Shown here piece by piece: positions 7,622-10,618 of a stretch of DNA of 10,618 nucleotides (its first letter is position 1; each line of letters starts with the position of its first letter). The position numbers were made by a program, and so were the translations under genes. The notes beneath the pieces are model-generated. The model was not told the origin of the DNA. It saw only the letters and a list, made by a program, of their open reading frames with translations, and did not search any database. The stretch comes from Bacteroidota bacterium (GTDB lineage: Bacteria; Bacteroidota; Bacteroidia; Bacteroidales; Prolixibacteraceae): positions 1-10,618 of the forward strand of contig JAUYTA010000315.1 in the NCBI GenBank assembly GCA_030695265.1, read 5' to 3'.

Positions 7622-8959
7622 CTATTCGCCATGTCTAATTGCACGTGAGTAATTCAATAATAAAGAAGCAATAGGCTGTAAGCGTTTACCTTTCCATAAA
7701 ATTTCCTTATTATATTGACTTTCAGTAAATTTTGTTAATGTTTCATTAAGGGGTATGCTGTGAAAACTAAATTGAAACCCTAAAATCTCAACTATAATCA
7801 AGTTTTTCGTCATGTAAATAGGTACAGTGTAATTTTTATCTCTAATCCTTTCAGTTAATATTTCTGATAAATACGTTTTGAAATAATACATATTTCTGAA
7901 CAATTTAGATTCTTTGGATTGAATCTCTTTATTAGCCCTTTGTCTGCCTAAATATGCATTGACTAAATTTATCGCGCATAGCGAATGGAAAAAATCCTCT
8001 TCATTTTGGGGATGAATCTTCATTATTCCCAATGCTTCCATTAGTTCTGATTTTTTGATTTCATAAATTTCTTGTAGAGGATTATTGATTTCATTCAATA
8101 ATTTTTGGCTGTCAAGTTTTTCATGCTTGTTTAAATGATTTTGCAGAAAACGAATTTGACCTTCGTATTTTTTTCTAACTTCCGGTGAGGCTAAATTAGA
8201 AAGTTCAAAAATGGAAATAATAAATGTCTCAGGATATTGACATCTATGATGACTCATGTATGTTGGATTACAATAAACCACAATTAATTTGCGACATTGA
8301 TTAGCATAGTAAAATGCAGTTCGATGTGCTTTTTCTTCAGTAAATGAATAACAAATCCATAGGTCTCTTTCAATGCTATAAATAGGTGCAAAGTCTAGAT
8401 TTTTTCTTTTAAATTGTGAGTGTCCTTTTAATTCCCGAACACCATTCTTCAAAAATTTAAAAGTTATACTGTGGCTACCGCCAATAAATCCTTCTTCTGC
8501 AATATGAAGAATTAGTGTCCTAATTAAGAGTTCTGAAATTGGAATTGATCTGTTTTCATTAATTTTATGAAAGTTTCCTTTCATAAAACGAATAACATAA
8601 TCCCTAGATGGGTCTTCCCTCTTAGCGAAAATTGTTATAAACTGATAATCTTGCGTATATACAATTTGGAATGTTGTATTCCATTTCCGTTGCTTCCATT
8701 CTTGTGTTTTAGTTTTTGGAAATGTGGCTATATCAAAAGTTGTCCTATAACGACCATTTTCTTGAAGTTCTATTTTAGTTAGGATTATAAAATATGTTAC
8801 TTGGTTAAATTCTATCTTCTGTTCTTTGTTAAGTTGGTTCTCGTCAAAGCTGATAAATCTAAAAATTGTAAATGGATATAATTCTCTGCACCACTTGTCG
8901 TCATGGTCAGGATCATGATTATTAAGCCATTGCCTGAATGTCAAATTTATTAGTTTCAT
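7622..8959 (-). CDS. Unrecognised 445-residue protein, second gene of an AT-rich pair
   Basis: I do not recognise this protein. It is 445 residues, soluble in appearance (no signal peptide or membrane helix), and rich in aromatic residues, Lys, His and Asn. The N-terminal third (about 1-150) looks beta-rich (EFNQVTYFIILTKIEL, FQIVYTQDYQFITIFAKRED). The middle has ERDLWICYSFTEEKAHRTAFYYANQCRKLIVVYC (two Cys) and a His pair (MSHHRCQ). A helical region with KSELMEALGIMKIHPQNEEDFF follows. The C-terminal 85 residues form a compact-looking unit with FKTYLSEILTERI, LIIVEILGFQFSFHSIP and ILWKGKRLQPIASLLL. No nuclease, ATPase, methylase or helicase signature is visible. The ATG at 8957-8959 lies one base after the stop of the 191-residue gene, so the two are surely co-transcribed and translationally coupled. 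Base composition is markedly lower in G+C than the flanking S9 peptidase gene, suggesting horizontal origin. Confidence 0.75.
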   Translation of the reverse strand: MKLINLTFRQWLNNHDPDHDDKWCRELYPFTIFRFISFDENQLNKEQKIEFNQVTYFIILTKIELQENGRYRTTFDIATFPKTKTQEWKQRKWNTTFQIVYTQDYQFITIFAKREDPSRDYVIRFMKGNFHKINENRSIPISELLIRTLILHIAEEGFIGGSHSITFKFLKNGVRELKGHSQFKRKNLDFAPIYSIERDLWICYSFTEEKAHRTAFYYANQCRKLIVVYCNPTYMSHHRCQYPETFIISIFELSNLASPEVRKKYEGQIRFLQNHLNKHEKLDSQKLLNEINNPLQEIYEIKKSELMEALGIMKIHPQNEEDFFHSLCAINLVNAYLGRQRANKEIQSKESKLFRNMYYFKTYLSEILTERIRDKNYTVPIYMTKNLIIVEILGFQFSFHSIPLNETLTKFTESQYNKEILWKGKRLQPIASLLLNYSRAIRHGE

Positions 8960-8960
8960 T

Positions 8961-9536
8961 TTAGTCTTTTGTACTTTTTCCTTTCATTAAGTAAATCCAA
9001 TGCTTCAATGATATCTTTCCTTTGTTTAATTCAGTCAATCGCTTCATAGAATATAAATAGCCTAATCTTGAATGTCCTTCGACCAATTGATAAGGAGGTA
9101 TTAACTCACTCCATTCTGGAATTTTTGAATTCAGAGATTTAACGTCAAGAATTATCGGTGGAATTCTCCAAGTTCCCTTTTCGTTCCAATGATCAATATC
9201 TTCATCAGTGCAGCAGAATTGGTCAAAGTCTGTATATTGAGACCTATTTTTCACATGCTCTCTGAAATCCTCAATTATGTTAATAATTGTCAATTCAGTA
9301 AAATCCCATTCACAAATGTCAAATTCGATATTTTCATAATTAATCCATGCATAGTTTTGTAATGTGTTATATTCATTATGTAGATAATAAATCCATTGCT
9401 CAAAAATTATCTTTGGAATATGTTTCAGTTTTTCATTTTTAATCACTCTTTTATAATATTCTTCAAATCTGAAATCTTCATATTTCTCATTCTCATTAGG
9501 GTTCATAAATTCCCAACTATCATGAATTTCTTTCAT
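8961..9536 (-). CDS. Unrecognised 191-residue protein with a ParB/sulfiredoxin-like motif, first gene of the pair
   Basis: The first 110 residues are acidic, Trp/Tyr-rich and probably helical, with no known motif. The C-terminal part carries IPPIILDVKSL (125-135), then PPYQLVEGHSRLGYLYSM (147-164). The layout 'P-P-[IV]-[IV]-L-D ... x-L-V-E-G-H-x-R-L' resembles the core of the ParB/sulfiredoxin fold, in which a G-H-x-R motif binds nucleotide, and some members act on DNA or phosphate esters. This is a resemblance only. The surrounding helix-turn-helix of true ParB proteins is not evident, and the domain would be short. It precedes the 445-residue gene by a single base. A large inverted repeat lies 23-73 bp upstream of its ATG (9534-9536). 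AT-rich composition matches its partner and differs from the backbone. No signal peptide or membrane segment is present. Confidence 0.7.
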   Translation of the reverse strand: MKEIHDSWEFMNPNENEKYEDFRFEEYYKRVIKNEKLKHIPKIIFEQWIYYLHNEYNTLQNYAWINYENIEFDICEWDFTELTIINIIEDFREHVKNRSQYTDFDQFCCTDEDIDHWNEKGTWRIPPIILDVKSLNSKIPEWSELIPPYQLVEGHSRLGYLYSMKRLTELNKGKISLKHWIYLMKGKSTKD

Positions 9537-9558
9537 GCTGGAACTGTTTTAATGTGAT

Positions 9559-9609
9559 GCACAACACCGATATATCCTTAGAAATGTGGACATATCGGCA
9601 ATATTGTGC
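9559..9609. repeat. Large imperfect inverted repeat upstream of the 191-residue gene
   Basis: Two nested pairs of arms are present. The inner pair is CCGATATATCC (9567-9577) with GGACATATCGG (9588-9598), pairing at 10 of 11 positions around a 10-base loop. The outer pair is GCACAA (9559-9564) with TTGTGC (9604-9609), perfectly complementary. Unpaired spacers of 2 and 5 bases separate the pairs. There is no T-tract beside it in either direction, so it is not a typical terminator. It may be an operator or 5'-leader structure for the downstream minus-strand pair, or a recombination-type boundary sequence. Confidence 0.65.
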
Positions 9610-9661
9610 TAATATAATTTATTAAAATAATGAATGTGTTTAAAATAGGAAAACTGAGAAC

Positions 9662-9695
9662 CATCAGATAAATTTGAATTTTCAAATAGCTGATG
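9662..9695. repeat. Composite hairpin in the intergenic region
   Basis: CATCAG (9662-9667) pairs with CTGATG (9690-9695), and inside it ATTTGAA (9672-9678) pairs with TTCAAAT (9681-9687). Small unpaired spacers of 4 and 2 bases separate the stems. No T-tract follows on either strand. It could be a structured RNA element downstream of the HAD gene or a protein-binding site. No function can be read. Confidence 0.4.
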
Positions 9696-9905
9696 CTACT
9701 TGATTGAACAAACCAGAAACTGAGAAACAAACAAATATAGATTTATAGATTTAAAAATCCAACTAATGAAATAGGGTTTATAACTGCTCTAAACCATTAC
9801 TTGTAATTAGTTTTGCTATCCTTACCTCGTTTTACATGTCAGCTTTAACGTATGTCTTTTACGTTCATCTGAGGCGTTGGTGTATGCACAGTGAATGTTC
9901 ACCAC

Positions 9906-10547
9906 CTATAACATTATTTCCAATTGCGCATAACTCCTCACAACTGCATCCGCTTCCTTTTGACTCTGCGGATTTACTCCGGAACCCTGATAAGCAACAC
10001 AACTCATTCCGGCGGCCTGGGCTGCTTTGATGCCGTTTGCAGAATCTTCCACAACCATGCAATCCTTTGGTAAAACTCCCAATTTTCGGGCTGCCAGCAA
10101 AAAAACATCCGGTTCAGGCTTGCTTTTCCCGGCTTCCTGACTGCTTACCACCACCTGAAAATACTTCCGAAGACCTGTTTTTTCCAGGATTATTTTGATG
10201 ATTTCAGGATAAGAAGAAGAGGCGACTGCCATAGGAAAGTTCTTGCTGCTAAGTTTTTCCAGAAGGTCAATCAATCCGGGCATGACAGGAATTTCTTCCA
10301 ATTCAGAAAAATAGTGGATACTTTTAATCTTGTATTGTTCAATTAAATCTTCAACTGAAACATTGATCGAGTAATGTTCTGCAATTTCCTTCCACATCAC
10401 ATCTGACGCAACTCCCATGTATCGAGAGTGTTCGTCGTTCGAAACAGACAACTTATTCTGGAGAAACTGTTGCTTTTCAATTTCAGTGTGAACTGGTTCG
10501 CTGTCCACCAGCACACCATCCATGTCAAAAATAATTGCTTTTATCAT
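9906..10547 (-). CDS. HAD-superfamily hydrolase, beta-phosphoglucomutase / sugar-phosphatase-like
   Basis: This 213-residue protein has the complete motif set of a subfamily IA HAD enzyme. Motif I is FDMDGVLVDSEP, with nucleophile D8 and acid/base D10. Motif II is VASSS (Ser110). Motif III is KSKPEPD, with Lys143. Motif IV is VVEDSANGIKAAQAAGM, with E167-D168 for Mg2+ binding. The helical cap lies at about residues 15-85. The fold and the 'DSEP', 'KPEPDVFL' and 'EDSxxGI' signatures match beta-phosphoglucomutases and related sugar-phosphate or phosphoglycolate phosphatases. The substrate cannot be fixed from sequence. The ATG at 10545-10547 is chosen because it puts motif I at the expected position. 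The upstream in-frame GTG (10572-10574) would add nine residues before it and overlap the stop of a possible preceding gene. G+C content is like the backbone genes. Confidence 0.9.
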   Translation of the reverse strand: MIKAIIFDMDGVLVDSEPVHTEIEKQQFLQNKLSVSNDEHSRYMGVASDVMWKEIAEHYSINVSVEDLIEQYKIKSIHYFSELEEIPVMPGLIDLLEKLSSKNFPMAVASSSYPEIIKIILEKTGLRKYFQVVVSSQEAGKSKPEPDVFLLAARKLGVLPKDCMVVEDSANGIKAAQAAGMSCVAYQGSGVNPQSQKEADAVVRSYAQLEIML

Positions 10548-10573
10548 GGTTTTTGTACGTTTTGAACCGACCA

Positions 10574-10618
10574 CTAGGCAGATCCGTTTTCGAGGTAAAT
10601 TACAGGGATGTCTTTGAT
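10574..10618 (-). CDS. Possible C-terminal end of an upstream gene (truncated by the window edge)
   Basis: Reading leftward from the edge, 14 sense codons (IKDIPVIYLENGSA) are followed by TAG at 10574-10576. The stop is 26 bp before the HAD start codon on the same strand, a spacing that suits an operon, and the peptide has ordinary protein composition. The stretch is too short for any family assignment, and an open frame of 14 codons could be chance. Confidence 0.35.
   Translation of the reverse strand: MKDIPVIYLENGSA

Larger units (their letters stand above)
9537..9905. other. 369-bp AT-rich intergenic region with several hairpins and no gene seen
   Basis: Between the HAD gene and the 191-residue gene I see no convincing coding frame, tRNA or known riboswitch. 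Structures present are the inverted repeat at 9559-9609, a hairpin at 9662-9695, an AACGTA/TACGTT hairpin at 9847-9865, and the near-palindrome GTGAATGTTCAC at 9891-9902, just past the HAD stop codon. No exact TAnnTTTG box was found on the minus strand in the first 84 bases upstream of the 191-residue gene. Confidence 0.6.

Noticed and set aside
9559..9609. Integron attC recombination site
   Set aside because: The outer arms (GCACAAC and ATTGTGC) miss the RYYYAAC and GTTRRRY cores at one and two positions, the conserved GTT is lost, and no integrase is present.
9836..10030. 64-residue plus-strand open frame
   Set aside because: Most of it is antisense to the HAD gene and it has no protein-like motif or promoter. 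It appears to be a shadow frame.
10548..10574. GTG start nine codons upstream for the HAD gene
   Set aside because: It would place motif I unusually far from the N-terminus. The ATG at 10545-10547 gives the standard MIKAIIFDMDG beginning.

Overview
The window looks like a piece of chromosome from a Bacteroidota species, probably an environmental Bacteroidia- or Cytophagia-like bacterium. Four things point that way. There is a TonB-dependent outer-membrane receptor of the Bacteroidota type. Beside it sits a LytS-type histidine kinase and LytTR regulator pair. There is a large secreted S9 peptidase whose signal peptide ends in Asn-Ala-Gln. Start codons lack Shine-Dalgarno sequences, and exact TAnnTTTG (-7) promoter boxes precede two genes. 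No rRNA, tRNA, CRISPR array, integrase or transposase was found.

Layout, left to right. (1) 1-1179 (+) is the C-terminal part of a TonB-dependent receptor, cut by the window edge. (2) 1226-3037 (+) is a two-gene operon for a four-helix membrane histidine kinase and its LytTR response regulator. (3) 3164-4445 (-) is an AT-rich pair: a 330-residue protein of unknown family followed, with an 11-bp overlap, by a 99-residue HicA-like protein. It may be a toxin-antitoxin module with an unusually large antitoxin. (4) 4677-7472 (+) is an exported S9 (prolyl-oligopeptidase family) serine peptidase with a complete catalytic triad. (5) 7622-9536 (-) is a second AT-rich pair: a 191-residue protein with a ParB/sulfiredoxin-like Gly-His-x-Arg motif and a 445-residue protein I do not recognise, one base apart. 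A large imperfect inverted repeat lies just upstream of the pair. (6) 9537-9905 is intergenic, AT-rich and rich in hairpins. (7) 9906-10547 (-) is a HAD-superfamily sugar-phosphate phosphatase or phosphomutase. A few codons of a possible upstream gene on the same strand reach the right edge.

The window therefore reads as a housekeeping and envelope backbone (receptor, two-component system, exported peptidase, HAD enzyme) interrupted by two small cassettes. Both cassettes lie on the minus strand and are visibly poorer in G+C than the backbone. The receptor, kinase and regulator are co-oriented and may form one envelope-sensing and uptake locus, but nothing in the sequence proves a shared function. 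The cassettes are the best candidates for undescribed biology: one resembles a toxin-antitoxin pair, and the other is an orphan gene pair of defence-like or selfish-like organisation whose function cannot be read from the sequence.
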